Shown here: in pieces, positions 51,101 to 59,527 of the stretch
Numbering within the stretch: the stretch's first letter is position 1
How the letters are laid out: every line of letters begins with the position of its first letter
Source of the DNA: Streptomyces sp. LHD-70
GTDB taxonomy: Bacteria > Actinomycetota > Actinomycetes > Streptomycetales > Streptomycetaceae
Reading direction: 5' to 3'
DNA length: 64,000 bases
NCBI RefSeq assembly: GCF_031157275.1
Contig: NZ_JAVIFW010000001.1
Span: forward strand, 744,001-808,000
Program-made: the position numbers and the translations under genes
The notes under the pieces: model-generated
What the model saw: only the letters and a program-made list of their open reading frames with translations
Told to the model about the DNA's origin: nothing
Database searches by the model: none

Positions 51101-52396
51101 ATGAAGCGACGTGTCATCGCGGCGGGGATCGCCCTGACGCTCGGCCTGACCGCGACGGCATGCGGCGAGGGGTCGGGCGGGGAGGACTCCGCGACCGACG
51201 GCAAGGGCAAGACCCTCACCGTATGGATCATGGAGGGCACCAACCCGGACGCGCGGCCCTTCTTCAAGGAGGCCGCGGCGGCGTTCAAGAAGAAGACCGG
51301 CGCCGACATCAAGGTCGAGTACCAGCAGTGGGCCACCGGCCAGAAGAAGTTCACGACCGCGATCGAGGGCGGCGCCGACCAGGTCCCGGACGTCGCGGAG
51401 GTCGGCACCACCTGGGTGCCGCAGTTCGCCGAGACCGGCGCGCTCGTCGACGTCACCGGCAAGGTGAAGGAGTCCGGGCTCGGCGACGACCTCGTCGAGG
51501 GCCTCAAGGACGCGGGCACCCTCGACGGCAAGCAGTACGGCATGCCCTGGTACGCGGGCGTGCGCTCGATCGTGTACCGCAAGGACCTGTTCGAGAAGCA
51601 CGACATCAAGCCGCCGACGAACTGGAAGGAACTGACCGCCGCCGCCAGGACGCTGAAGGAGAAGGAGCCCGACAAGGTCGCCTTCCCCGTCGCGGGCGGC
51701 GCCGAGATGTTCGCGACCGCGTTCATCTGGGGCGCGGGCGGCGAGCTCGCCACCGAGAAGGGCGGCAAGTGGAAGTCGGCGATCAACTCGCCGAAGTCCG
51801 TCGAGGGCATCGAGTACTACACCGGCCTCGCCACCAAGGAGAAGGTCTCCCCGGCCAAGGTGAACACCTGGACCGAGAAGGAGGTCGGCGACGCCTGGAA
51901 CAAGGGCCAGATCTCCATGTCCGTCGGCGGCAACTGGACGCCGAAGGCCATCGTCGACGCCAACCCCGACCTCAAGGGCAAGCTCGGCGCCATCCCGATC
52001 CCCGGCAAGGACGGCGGCATGAGCCGCTCCTTCCTCGGCGGCTCGTACCTCTCCACGTTCAACACCGAGAACAAGGATTTGGCCTGGGAGTTCGTGAAGC
52101 TCCTGACCACCGGCGAGTTCGCCGCCAAGTGGGCCGAGCAGACCAACTACTTCCCCGGCCAGAACTCCGAGCTGGAGAAGGTCGCCGCGAAGAAGGACCC
52201 GCTGGTCGAGCCCTTCGCGAAGCAGATGCTGGAGGCCGGCGCCACGGTCCCGAAGACCAAGGCGTACGGCGAGATCCAGGCCTCGCAGGTCGTCACCGGC
52301 ATGGTCCAGTCGATCCTGAGCGGCAAGGCGAGCGTCCAGGAGGCCGCCGACAAGGCCGCCAAGGACATGGACGCGATCTTCGCCAAGGACGAGTGA
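51101..52396 (+). CDS. Extracellular solute-binding lipoprotein of a carbohydrate ABC importer
   Basis: Family 1 solute-binding protein, 431 residues. The signal sequence MKRRVIAAGIALTLGLTATAC ends in a lipobox with the lipidated Cys at about 21, a substrate for the Lgt encoded in this window. The mature domain shows KTLTVWIMEGTN, PDVAEVGTTWVPQFAE and FLGGSYLSTFN, typical of malto- or oligosaccharide binders. The start has AGGAGG at 8 bases. Two permease genes follow at once. The exact sugar cannot be read from the sequence. Confidence 0.92.
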   Translation: MKRRVIAAGIALTLGLTATACGEGSGGEDSATDGKGKTLTVWIMEGTNPDARPFFKEAAAAFKKKTGADIKVEYQQWATGQKKFTTAIEGGADQVPDVAEVGTTWVPQFAETGALVDVTGKVKESGLGDDLVEGLKDAGTLDGKQYGMPWYAGVRSIVYRKDLFEKHDIKPPTNWKELTAAARTLKEKEPDKVAFPVAGGAEMFATAFIWGAGGELATEKGGKWKSAINSPKSVEGIEYYTGLATKEKVSPAKVNTWTEKEVGDAWNKGQISMSVGGNWTPKAIVDANPDLKGKLGAIPIPGKDGGMSRSFLGGSYLSTFNTENKDLAWEFVKLLTTGEFAAKWAEQTNYFPGQNSELEKVAAKKDPLVEPFAKQMLEAGATVPKTKAYGEIQASQVVTGMVQSILSGKASVQEAADKAAKDMDAIFAKDE

Positions 52397-52409
52397 GGAC
52401 GGCGCGCAG

Positions 52410-53423
52410 GTGAAGCCAAGCAAGACGCTCATCGACGGGAGCGGGCCGGACGCCGGGGACACCCTGACGGCCGGCCGCCCCGCCCCCGCGAACCCCCCGA
52501 CCGACAAGGCCGCGCTCCGCCGCCGCAGAAGGGTCGAACTCACCCGCCCCTGGCTCCTGTTGGCGCCCGCCCTGATCGTCCTGGCCGGACTGCTGCTCTG
52601 GCCGCTCATCCAGGTCGGCAAGCTCTCTCTGCAGGACTACGAGGTCAAGTTCGGCGGCGGCGTCGGCACCTTCACCGGCTTCGACCACTACACCGACCTG
52701 CTCACCAGCGGTCTGCTCTGGAAGACCGTCCTGCCCAACACGGTGTTCTTCGCCGTCGCCTGCGTCGGCCTGACCATCGCCCTCGGCACCCTCGTCGCGC
52801 TGCTGCTCAACCGGCTCGGCACCACCTGGCGGCTGATCTGCTCGATCGCGATCCTCGCCGCCTGGGCGATGCCCGCCGTCACCGGCACGTACGTCTGGAT
52901 CTGGCTGTTCCAGCCGCAGGACGGACTGTTCAGCCAGCTCGCGGGCGCCGCCGGCCTGATCGACCCGGCGACCACCAACTGGTTCACCGAGCGGCTGCCG
53001 TTCTACGCCATCGCCACCCTGAACGTGGTCCACCACGGCTTCCCGTTCGTCGCCATCACCGTCCTCGCCGGCCTCCTCACCATCCCCAAGGAGCTGTACG
53101 AGGCGGGCATGCTGGACGGCGCCAACGCCTGGCAGCGGTTCTGGAAGATCACCGTGCCGACGATCAAGCCGGTGTTCCTCGTCGTCACGATCCTGTCGAC
53201 CATCTGGGACTTCAAGGTCTTCACGCAGATCTTCGTGATGCCGGGCGGCAACGGCTCCAACCCGGACGTCTACAACCTCGGCGTCTTCTCGTACATCGAG
53301 GCGTTCGCCAAGAACGACTACGGGGCCGGCTCGGCGGCGGCCGTGCTGCTCACGCTGCTGCTGCTCGCCATCACGATCGTCTACATCCGCACGCTGTTCC
53401 GGCAGGGGGAGGAGGACCTGTGA
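52410..53423 (+). CDS. Carbohydrate ABC transporter permease (MalF-like)
   Basis: A 337-residue inner-membrane subunit with six spans after a ~45-residue basic N-terminus. The EAA loop that contacts the ATPase is visible as EAGMLDGANAWQRFWKITVP. GTG start; it lies 13 bases after the binding protein and overlaps the second permease by four bases. No ATPase gene is present; in Streptomyces such importers share the MsiK ATPase. Confidence 0.92.
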   Translation: MKPSKTLIDGSGPDAGDTLTAGRPAPANPPTDKAALRRRRRVELTRPWLLLAPALIVLAGLLLWPLIQVGKLSLQDYEVKFGGGVGTFTGFDHYTDLLTSGLLWKTVLPNTVFFAVACVGLTIALGTLVALLLNRLGTTWRLICSIAILAAWAMPAVTGTYVWIWLFQPQDGLFSQLAGAAGLIDPATTNWFTERLPFYAIATLNVVHHGFPFVAITVLAGLLTIPKELYEAGMLDGANAWQRFWKITVPTIKPVFLVVTILSTIWDFKVFTQIFVMPGGNGSNPDVYNLGVFSYIEAFAKNDYGAGSAAAVLLTLLLLAITIVYIRTLFRQGEEDL

Positions 53424-54262
53424 GCACCCAGAGCCAGACCAAGGGCTCGGCCGTGCGCCGGCTCGGGCTCGGCGCCGCCGTCGCCGCGCTCCTCGTCTTC
53501 ACGCTCTTCCCCGTCTACTGGATGGTCTCCACCGCGTTCGACCCGAAGGCCCTGACCCGCGGCTCCGGCCTGCTGCCCAGCGGCGTCACGTTCGAGCACT
53601 TCCAACTGGTCTTCGAGCGCGGCAACTTCGGTACGTATCTGCTGAACTCGGCGATCGTCGGCGGTGCGACCATCCTGGCCGCCGCCCTGCTTTCGCTGTT
53701 CGCGGCGATCGCGGTGGCCCGGTTCAGATTCCGCTTCCGCACCTCCGTACTGATCATGATCCTGATCGTGCAGATGGTGCCGTTGGAGGCCCTGGTCATC
53801 CCGCTCTTCATCCAGATGCGGGACTACGAGATGCTCAACTCGCTGCTCGGTCTGAGCGTCGTCTACATCGCGCTCTCGCTGCCGTTCGCGATCTGGACGC
53901 TGCGCGGATTCGTCCAGACCGTGCCGAAGGAGGTCGAGGAGGCCGCGTACATCGACGGGGCGTCCTGGCCGCGGATGTTCTGGTCCGTGCTGCTTCCGCT
54001 GGTCGCGCCCGGCCTCGTCGCCACGTCGATCTTCGCGTTCATCACCGCGTGGAACGAGTTCGTGTTCGCGTACACCTTCATGAAGGGCAGCGACAAGTAC
54101 ACGGCCGCGGTGGGCATCTACCAGTTCTTCGGCGAGAACTCGACGGCCTGGGGCCCGGTGATGGCCAGCTCCACGCTCGTCACCGTGCCCGTGATGATCT
54201 TCTTCGTCGTGGTCCACCGCAAGCTCGGCTCCGGCCTCGCGGCGGGGGCGGTCAAGGGCTGA
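53420..54262 (+). CDS. Carbohydrate ABC transporter permease (MalG-like)
   Basis: A 280-residue partner permease with six spans. The EAA loop is EEAAYIDGASWPRMFWSVLLP, and the protein ends soon after the last span. GTG start overlapping the MalF-like gene. A strong hairpin terminator follows at 54277-54310, closing a three-gene operon. Confidence 0.92.
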   Translation: MSTQSQTKGSAVRRLGLGAAVAALLVFTLFPVYWMVSTAFDPKALTRGSGLLPSGVTFEHFQLVFERGNFGTYLLNSAIVGGATILAAALLSLFAAIAVARFRFRFRTSVLIMILIVQMVPLEALVIPLFIQMRDYEMLNSLLGLSVVYIALSLPFAIWTLRGFVQTVPKEVEEAAYIDGASWPRMFWSVLLPLVAPGLVATSIFAFITAWNEFVFAYTFMKGSDKYTAAVGIYQFFGENSTAWGPVMASSTLVTVPVMIFFVVVHRKLGSGLAAGAVKG

Positions 54263-54276
54263 GCCGCCTGCTGCCG

Positions 54277-54310
54277 TGCGGGCCCCCGTCTTGCTTTAGA
54301 CGGGGGCCCG
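54277..54310. terminator. Terminator of the sugar ABC operon
   Basis: Perfect 14-base arms (54277-54290 and 54297-54310), six-base loop, followed by TTTCGTG. It lies between convergent genes and may serve both. Confidence 0.88.
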
Positions 54311-54322
54311 CTTTCGTGCTCC

Positions 54323-55048
54323 TCAGGCCGTCGTCCCGCCGTCCACCGGGAACTCCGCGCCCGTGATGTACGAGGACGCGTCCGACACCAGGAACCGCAC
54401 CAGCTCCCCGACCTCGTCCGGGCGTCCGGTCCGCCCGAGCGGCACGTGCGACCAGTCCCGGCCCGCCGTCGCCTCCGCGATCATCGGGGTGTCGATCGCG
54501 CCGGGATGCACCGAGTTCACCCGGATCCGGTACGGGGCCAGGTCGAGGGCCGACGAACGCGTCAGGCCGCGCAGCCCGAACTTCGTCGAGCCGTAAGCCG
54601 CGTGCCCCGGAATTCCGGTGAGCCCCGCCTTGGACGAGATGTTCACGATCGACCCGCCGCCCGCCTCGCGCAGCGCCGGCACCACCGCCTGGATCCCCAG
54701 GAACGGGCCGAGCAGATTGACCCTGAGCAGCGCCTCGAAATTCGCGTACGTCTCCTCCTGCACGGACGCCGTACGCCACAGCGCGGCGTTGTTCACCAGT
54801 GCGTCGAGGCGGCCGAAGCGGTCCAGGGCCGCGCGGACGACGGCCGCCCAGCTGTCCGGGTCCGCCACGTCGTGCCGCACGAACAGGCCCTGCCCGCCCA
54901 GGGATGCGGCGACCTCGCGGCCCTCCTCCTCGCGCAGGTCCGTGACCACCACGCGGGCGCCCGCCTCCGCGCACAGCCGGGCCTCCGCGGCGCCCTGGCC
55001 GCGGGCGGCGCCTGTGATCAGGACGGTGCTGCCGTCGAGGGTGTTCAT
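54323..55048 (-). CDS. SDR family oxidoreductase
   Basis: A 241-residue classical short-chain dehydrogenase. NAD(P) site [20 protein letters not shown], catalytic Ser in VNISSKAG and YGSTK motif, C-terminal [12 protein letters not shown]. The TGxxxGxG and DLREEE after beta-2 favour NAD over NADP. ATG 55048 has GGAGG about 7 bases upstream. It resembles 3-hydroxysteroid or 3-oxoacyl reductases; given the nearby KstR2-like block, a steroid or fatty-acid substrate is conceivable. Confidence 0.88.
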   Translation of the reverse strand: MNTLDGSTVLITGAARGQGAAEARLCAEAGARVVVTDLREEEGREVAASLGGQGLFVRHDVADPDSWAAVVRAALDRFGRLDALVNNAALWRTASVQEETYANFEALLRVNLLGPFLGIQAVVPALREAGGGSIVNISSKAGLTGIPGHAAYGSTKFGLRGLTRSSALDLAPYRIRVNSVHPGAIDTPMIAEATAGRDWSHVPLGRTGRPDEVGELVRFLVSDASSYITGAEFPVDGGTTA

Positions 55049-55160
55049 ACCTCTACCTCCCGGTCGCCGTATATGACTAATAGTCATGTTCGGGGTGGGG
55101 TGCCGTAACCTCAACAGGCAGGAGCCAGGCCGTTCGCGGCCGTTCGTGAGGAGTCGCCGT

Positions 55161-55895
55161 ATGCCGTCCGCCATCTCCCTGCGCAAGGTCGAGGAGACCG
55201 CCCCCGGCCTCGTCGACCTCTACAAGCACGCGGGCGTCAGCCTCACCAAGCACGGCCTGGACTCGGCGCGGGCGGCGGTGTACCTGGTCCTCGACTACTC
55301 CGGTTCGATGCGCCCGTACTACAAGGACGGCACCGTCCAGGCGCTCGCCGAGCGGGTCCTTGGGCTCGCCGCGCACCTGGACGACGACGGGCGGGTGCCG
55401 ACGGTGCTGTTCTCCACCGACATCGACGCCGTCGACTCCGTCGCCCTCGACGACCACCGGGGGAGTGTCGAGCGGATCGTGTCCCGGCTCGGGCACATGG
55501 GGAAGACCAGCTACCACCTGGCGATGGACGCGGTCATCGACCACTACCTCGACAGCGGTGCGAAGGAACCCGCCCTGGTCGTCTTCCAGACCGACGGCGG
55601 CCCCATCAGCCGCCCGGCCGCCGAGCGGTACCTCTGCAAGGCGGCGAGGCTTCCGCTGTTCTGGCAGTTCATCGGCTTCGGCGACCCGGACAGCAAGCAG
55701 TTCGACTTCCTGCGCAAGCTGGACGAGTTGCCTGTGCCGGGGCGGCGGGTGGTGGACAATGCGGGGTTCTTCCATGCGGGGGTGGATCCTCGGGCGGTGC
55801 CGGATGCGGTGCTGTACGACCAGCTGGTCGGGGAGTTCCCGCACTGGCTGCGGGCGGCGCGCGGGTTGGGGATCGTCGGGGCGGGGAGGGGATAA
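55161..55895 (+). CDS. VWA-domain protein (TerF-like)
   Basis: A 244-residue cytoplasmic protein that is nearly all von Willebrand factor A domain. The MIDAS motif is [13 protein letters not shown] (DxSxS), with [10 protein letters not shown] later supplying a further metal-site Asp. [18 protein letters not shown] before the domain is typical of tellurium-resistance-associated VWA proteins. ATG 55161 has GAGGAG at 7 bases. It ends three bases from the convergent acyl-CoA dehydrogenase gene. Partner unknown. Confidence 0.87.
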   Translation: MPSAISLRKVEETAPGLVDLYKHAGVSLTKHGLDSARAAVYLVLDYSGSMRPYYKDGTVQALAERVLGLAAHLDDDGRVPTVLFSTDIDAVDSVALDDHRGSVERIVSRLGHMGKTSYHLAMDAVIDHYLDSGAKEPALVVFQTDGGPISRPAAERYLCKAARLPLFWQFIGFGDPDSKQFDFLRKLDELPVPGRRVVDNAGFFHAGVDPRAVPDAVLYDQLVGEFPHWLRAARGLGIVGAGRG

Positions 55896-55898
55896 CAC

Positions 55899-56864
55899 CT
55901 AACGCGCGCCCGCCACCACCCGCGCCCGACATTCCGCAGGAGACCCCCAAGCCGTCCGCAGCACCTGCGCCTTCCGGATCCACAACGACAGGTCCAACTC
56001 CTCCGTGTAGCCGATCGCCCCGTGGAGTTGGAGAGCCACCCGGGAAGCGGCGTACGCGGCCTCGGACGCGCTCACCTTCGCCGCGGCGAGGTCGGCGCGG
56101 CTCATCGTGAGGGCCGCGCCGTACAGCAGGGGGGCGGCGAACTCCAACTTCAGCAGCACATCGGCCAGTTGGTGCTTCACCGCCTGGAACGCCCCGATCT
56201 CCGTGCCGAACTGCCTGCGCTGCTTCACATAGGCGACCGTCCGATCGAGCAGCGCCCGGCCCACCCCCAGAGCCTGCGCGGCCGAGGCGAGCGTGCCCCA
56301 GGCGTCGGTGGCCGCGAAGGCCGCACGGTCGGAGGTGAGGAGCTCGGCGGGCGCTCCGGGTTCGGTCAGGCGGCGGGCCGGGTCGGCGGAGCGGTGGGTC
56401 GGGCCATGGCCGGTGCAGGTGTGCAGGGCGCCGTCGGCGAAGGTCACGGTGAGGTCGGCCGCTTCCGCGTCCAGGGCGTACGGGCCGCCCGGCGCCTTGA
56501 CCGTCGCCATCACGGAACCGGCGGCGATGCCCGGTAGCAGCCGCTTGGCGTGCGTCGAGTCCCCGGTCGCGGCGAGGAGCCCGGCCACCGCCGCCGTCTC
56601 GACCACCGGCCCCGGCACCGCATGCCGCCCCAACTCCACGTACGCCACGGCCAGTTCGACCGCCAGCGGCCCCACTCCCTCGTACTCCTCCGGGACCGCG
56701 AGCGCGAACACCCCCGCCTCCGCGAGCCGCGACCACAGCGCGCGGCCGGGGGCGAAGTCGCCGGTGGACCAGGCCCGTACCGCCGACGGGACGTCCGCCG
56801 CCGTCAGCATCGCGTCGAGCGTGCGGGCGAACTCCCGCTGCTCCGCGTCGAGCTGGAACCTCAT
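55899..56864 (-). CDS. Acyl-CoA dehydrogenase, smaller subunit type
   Basis: A 321-residue acyl-CoA dehydrogenase-fold protein, shorter than usual (about 380). RRQFGTEIGAFQAVKHQLADV and LQLHGAIGYTEELDLSLW are typical, but I see no catalytic Glu in the expected place. It overlaps the full-length dehydrogenase by four bases. In mycobacterial steroid degradation such adjacent long/short pairs form alpha2-beta2 dehydrogenases in which only one chain has the base; by analogy this would be the non-catalytic partner. Confidence 0.88.
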   Translation of the reverse strand: MRFQLDAEQREFARTLDAMLTAADVPSAVRAWSTGDFAPGRALWSRLAEAGVFALAVPEEYEGVGPLAVELAVAYVELGRHAVPGPVVETAAVAGLLAATGDSTHAKRLLPGIAAGSVMATVKAPGGPYALDAEAADLTVTFADGALHTCTGHGPTHRSADPARRLTEPGAPAELLTSDRAAFAATDAWGTLASAAQALGVGRALLDRTVAYVKQRRQFGTEIGAFQAVKHQLADVLLKLEFAAPLLYGAALTMSRADLAAAKVSASEAAYAASRVALQLHGAIGYTEELDLSLWIRKAQVLRTAWGSPAECRARVVAGAR

Positions 56865-58009
56865 GCCCGGCGTCCCTTCGGCAGGCCGAGCAGCCGCTCG
56901 GCGATGATGTCGCGCTGGATCTCGTTCGTACCGGCGTAGATCGGCCCCGCGAGCGCGAAGACATAGCCCTCCGCCCAGGCGTTCTCCGCCAACTCGCCCT
57001 CCACGCCCAGGAGGTCCAGGGCGGTCTCGTGCGTCCGGATGTCGTGCTCCGACCAGAACACCTTGTTCAGGCTCGACTCCGCGCCGATCGTCTCCCCGGC
57101 CGCGAAGCGCGTCGCCCCCGCCGCCGTGAACAGCTGGTACGCCCGCGCCCCGATCACCGCGTCCGCCACCCGGTCCCGCAGCGCGGTGTCGGCCGGATCG
57201 CCCCGCTCCCGCCACAGCGCGAGCAGTCGCTGCGCGCCCGCCAGGAAGCGCCCGGGGGAGCGCAGCGTCAGGCCGCGCTCGTTGCCGGTCGTCGACATGG
57301 CGATCCGCCAGCCGCGGCCCACCTCCCCGATGACGTCCTCGTCCGGTACGAAGACCCGGTCGAGGAACAGCTCCGCGAACGCCGGTTTCCCGTCGAGGCG
57401 GCCGATCGGCCGGACCGTCACGCCCGGCGCGCGCAGGTCGAACATCAGATACGTGAGGCCCTGGTGCGGCTTGGCCGCGTCCGGGTCCGTGCGGAAGACG
57501 CCGAACGCCCGGTCCGCGAACGCCGCCCGCGACGACCAGGTCTTCTGCCCGCTCAGCAGCCAGCCCCCCGCGGTGCGTTCGGCGCGCGAGCGCAGCGACG
57601 CCAGGTCCGAGCCCGCCTCCGGCTCCGACCAGGCCTGCGCCCAGATCACCTCGCCGCTCGCCATCGCGGGCAGCACCCGGGCCTTCTGCCCGTCGGTGCC
57701 GTGGTCGAGGAGGGTGGGGGCGAGCAGATTGATGCCGTTCTGCGAGACCCGTCCCGGCGCGCCCGCCGCGTGGTACTCCTCCTCGAAGATCAGCCACTTG
57801 ACGATGTCGACGCCCCGGCCGCCGTACTCCTCGGGCCAGTTGACCACCGACCAGCGGTCCGCGGCCAACCGCGCCTCCCACTGCCGGTGTTGGCCGAAGC
57901 CCTCCTCGGTCTCCAATGAACCGATCGGCTCCGGCGGCACGTTGGCGCGCAGCCAGTCCCGTGCCTCCTGCCGGAACGCCTGCTCCTCGGGTGACTCGTC
58001 CAGGTCCAC
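56861..58009 (-). CDS. Acyl-CoA dehydrogenase, catalytic subunit type
   Basis: A 382-residue FAD-dependent acyl-CoA dehydrogenase. FAD/CoA region AQAWSEPEAGSDLASLRSRA, GQKTWSSRAA, ERG motif in STTGNERGLTL that can supply the catalytic Glu, and IYAGTNEIQRDIIAERLLGLP at the end. GTG 58009 (VDLDESPEEQAF) is preferred over TTG 58021. It is divergent from the IpdF-like SDR across 53 bases that contain a KstR2-like palindrome. It resembles FadE proteins of the mycobacterial KstR2 regulon; the precise orthologue is not decided. Confidence 0.9.
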   Translation of the reverse strand: MDLDESPEEQAFRQEARDWLRANVPPEPIGSLETEEGFGQHRQWEARLAADRWSVVNWPEEYGGRGVDIVKWLIFEEEYHAAGAPGRVSQNGINLLAPTLLDHGTDGQKARVLPAMASGEVIWAQAWSEPEAGSDLASLRSRAERTAGGWLLSGQKTWSSRAAFADRAFGVFRTDPDAAKPHQGLTYLMFDLRAPGVTVRPIGRLDGKPAFAELFLDRVFVPDEDVIGEVGRGWRIAMSTTGNERGLTLRSPGRFLAGAQRLLALWRERGDPADTALRDRVADAVIGARAYQLFTAAGATRFAAGETIGAESSLNKVFWSEHDIRTHETALDLLGVEGELAENAWAEGYVFALAGPIYAGTNEIQRDIIAERLLGLPKGRRA

Positions 58010-58031
58010 GGGCGGCCCCAACTCCCTTCCC

Positions 58032-58047
58032 TAACAAGTGTTTGGTA
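58032..58047. promoter_or_regulatory. KstR2-like operator in the divergent promoter
   Basis: AACAAGTGTTTGGT fits the mycobacterial KstR2 consensus AnCAAGnnCTTGnT at all but one fixed position. It lies between the divergent dehydrogenase and SDR genes, and a KstR2-like regulator is encoded 840 bases away. Control of both directions is inferred. Confidence 0.6.
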
Positions 58048-58062
58048 GGTTAGCCTCCTGCC

Positions 58063-58851
58063 GTGACCGACAACAAGCCGCAGTACGTAAGAGGACACGG
58101 ACTCCTCGACGGGCGCACGGCCGTCATCACCGCGGCCGCCGGAGCGGGCATCGGCGGCGCGACCGCACGCCGCTTCCTCGAAGAGGGCGCGTCCGTCGTC
58201 ATCAGCGACGCCCACGAGCGCCGCCTCGCCGAGTCCGGGGCCGAGCTGGCCAAGGAGTTCGGGCCGGACCGGGTCGCCGCGCTGACGTGCGACGTCACCG
58301 ACGAGGAGCAGGTGCGGGCGCTGTTCTCGTACGCCGCCGAACGCCACGGCGGACTCGACCTCGTCGTCAACAACGCCGGTCTGGGCGGGACTTCGGCCCT
58401 GGTCGACATGAGTGACGACCAGTGGTCACGCGTGCTCGACGTGACCCTCAACGGCACCTTCCGCTGCGTACGGGCCGCGCTCAGGCACTTCAAGGAGGCC
58501 GGCTCCGGCGGCGTGATCGTCAACAACGCCTCCGTCGTCGGCTGGCGCGCCCAGGCCGGGCAGGCGCACTACGCGGCGGCGAAGGCAGGCGTGATGGCCC
58601 TGACCCGCAGCGCCGCGATCGAGGCCGCCGAATACGGGGTGCGGGTCAACGCCGTCTCGCCGAGCCTCGCCATGCACCCGCATCTGGTGAAGGTCACCAC
58701 CCCCGAGCTGCTCGACGAACTGACCCGGCGCGAGGCCTTCGGGCGGTACGCCGAGCCCTGGGAGGTCGCCAACGTGATCGTCTTCCTCGCCGGCCCCTAC
58801 TCCTCGTACATGACCGGCGAGGTCGTCTCCGTCAGCAGCCAGCATGCGTAG
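58063..58851 (+). CDS. SDR family dehydrogenase, IpdF-like
   Basis: A 262-residue short-chain dehydrogenase with TAAAGAGIGGATARRF in the cofactor site, NNAGLGG, catalytic NNASVVGW and YAAAKAG. Its position directly before a KstR2-like regulator and a FadA6-like thiolase matches IpdF (Rv3559c) in Mycobacterium tuberculosis, which oxidises a hydroxyl on the steroid C/D-ring intermediate. GTG 58063 is the start. Role in steroid degradation is inferred from context. Confidence 0.87.
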   Translation: MTDNKPQYVRGHGLLDGRTAVITAAAGAGIGGATARRFLEEGASVVISDAHERRLAESGAELAKEFGPDRVAALTCDVTDEEQVRALFSYAAERHGGLDLVVNNAGLGGTSALVDMSDDQWSRVLDVTLNGTFRCVRAALRHFKEAGSGGVIVNNASVVGWRAQAGQAHYAAAKAGVMALTRSAAIEAAEYGVRVNAVSPSLAMHPHLVKVTTPELLDELTRREAFGRYAEPWEVANVIVFLAGPYSSYMTGEVVSVSSQHA

Positions 58852-58881
58852 GCCCGCGATGGCGGGGCGGACAATGGACGT

Positions 58882-59493
58882 GTGCCGAAGCAGAACGCCA
58901 AGAACGTGACCCCGTCGCCCGCCCGCCGCCGCGAGCTGCTCGCGACCGCCGCCGAGGTCTTCGCCGCGCAGGGCTACAACGCCACCACCGTCCGCAAGAT
59001 CGCCGACGAGGCCGGCATGCTCGCGGGCAGCCTCTACTACCACTTCGACTCCAAGGAGGGGATCCTCGACGAGATCCTCTCCACCTTCCTCGACGAGCTC
59101 TGGGAGGGGTACGACACGGTCCTCGCCGCCGGACTCGGCCCCCGCGAGACCATCGAGGCCCTCGTCACCGAGTCCTTCCGCGAGATAGACCGGCACCGCG
59201 CCGCCGTCGCGATCTACCAGAAGGAGTCCAGGCACCTCGCCCGCCAGCCCCGCTTCGGATACCTCGCCGCGTCCCAGGAGAAGTTCGAGAAGGCCTGGCT
59301 CGGCACCCTCGAACGCGGCGTCGCCGACCAGGTCTTCCGCTCCGATCTGGACATCCGGCTCACCTACCGCTTCGTCCGCGACACCGTCTGGGTCGCCGCC
59401 TCCTGGTACCGGCCCGGCGGACTGCACACCCCGGAGGAGATCGCCCGGCAGTACCTGTCGATGGTCCTGGACGGCATCGCCGTACGCGAATGA
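58882..59493 (+). CDS. TetR family regulator, KstR2-like
   Basis: A 203-residue TetR repressor. The HTH is TTVRKIADEAGMLAGSLYYHF. The ligand domain resembles KstR2 closely as I recall it: YQKESRHLARQPRFGYL, FVRDTVWVAASWYRPGG and QYLSMVLDGI. KstR2 is released by HIP-CoA, a steroid-ring breakdown product. GTG 58882 follows the SDR by 30 bases. It is expected to bind the palindrome at 58032-58047. Confidence 0.88.
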   Translation: MPKQNAKNVTPSPARRRELLATAAEVFAAQGYNATTVRKIADEAGMLAGSLYYHFDSKEGILDEILSTFLDELWEGYDTVLAAGLGPRETIEALVTESFREIDRHRAAVAIYQKESRHLARQPRFGYLAASQEKFEKAWLGTLERGVADQVFRSDLDIRLTYRFVRDTVWVAASWYRPGGLHTPEEIARQYLSMVLDGIAVRE

Positions 59494-59527
59494 ACCACCC
59501 CTGCTGACATACCCGTTGGGAGCAGTC

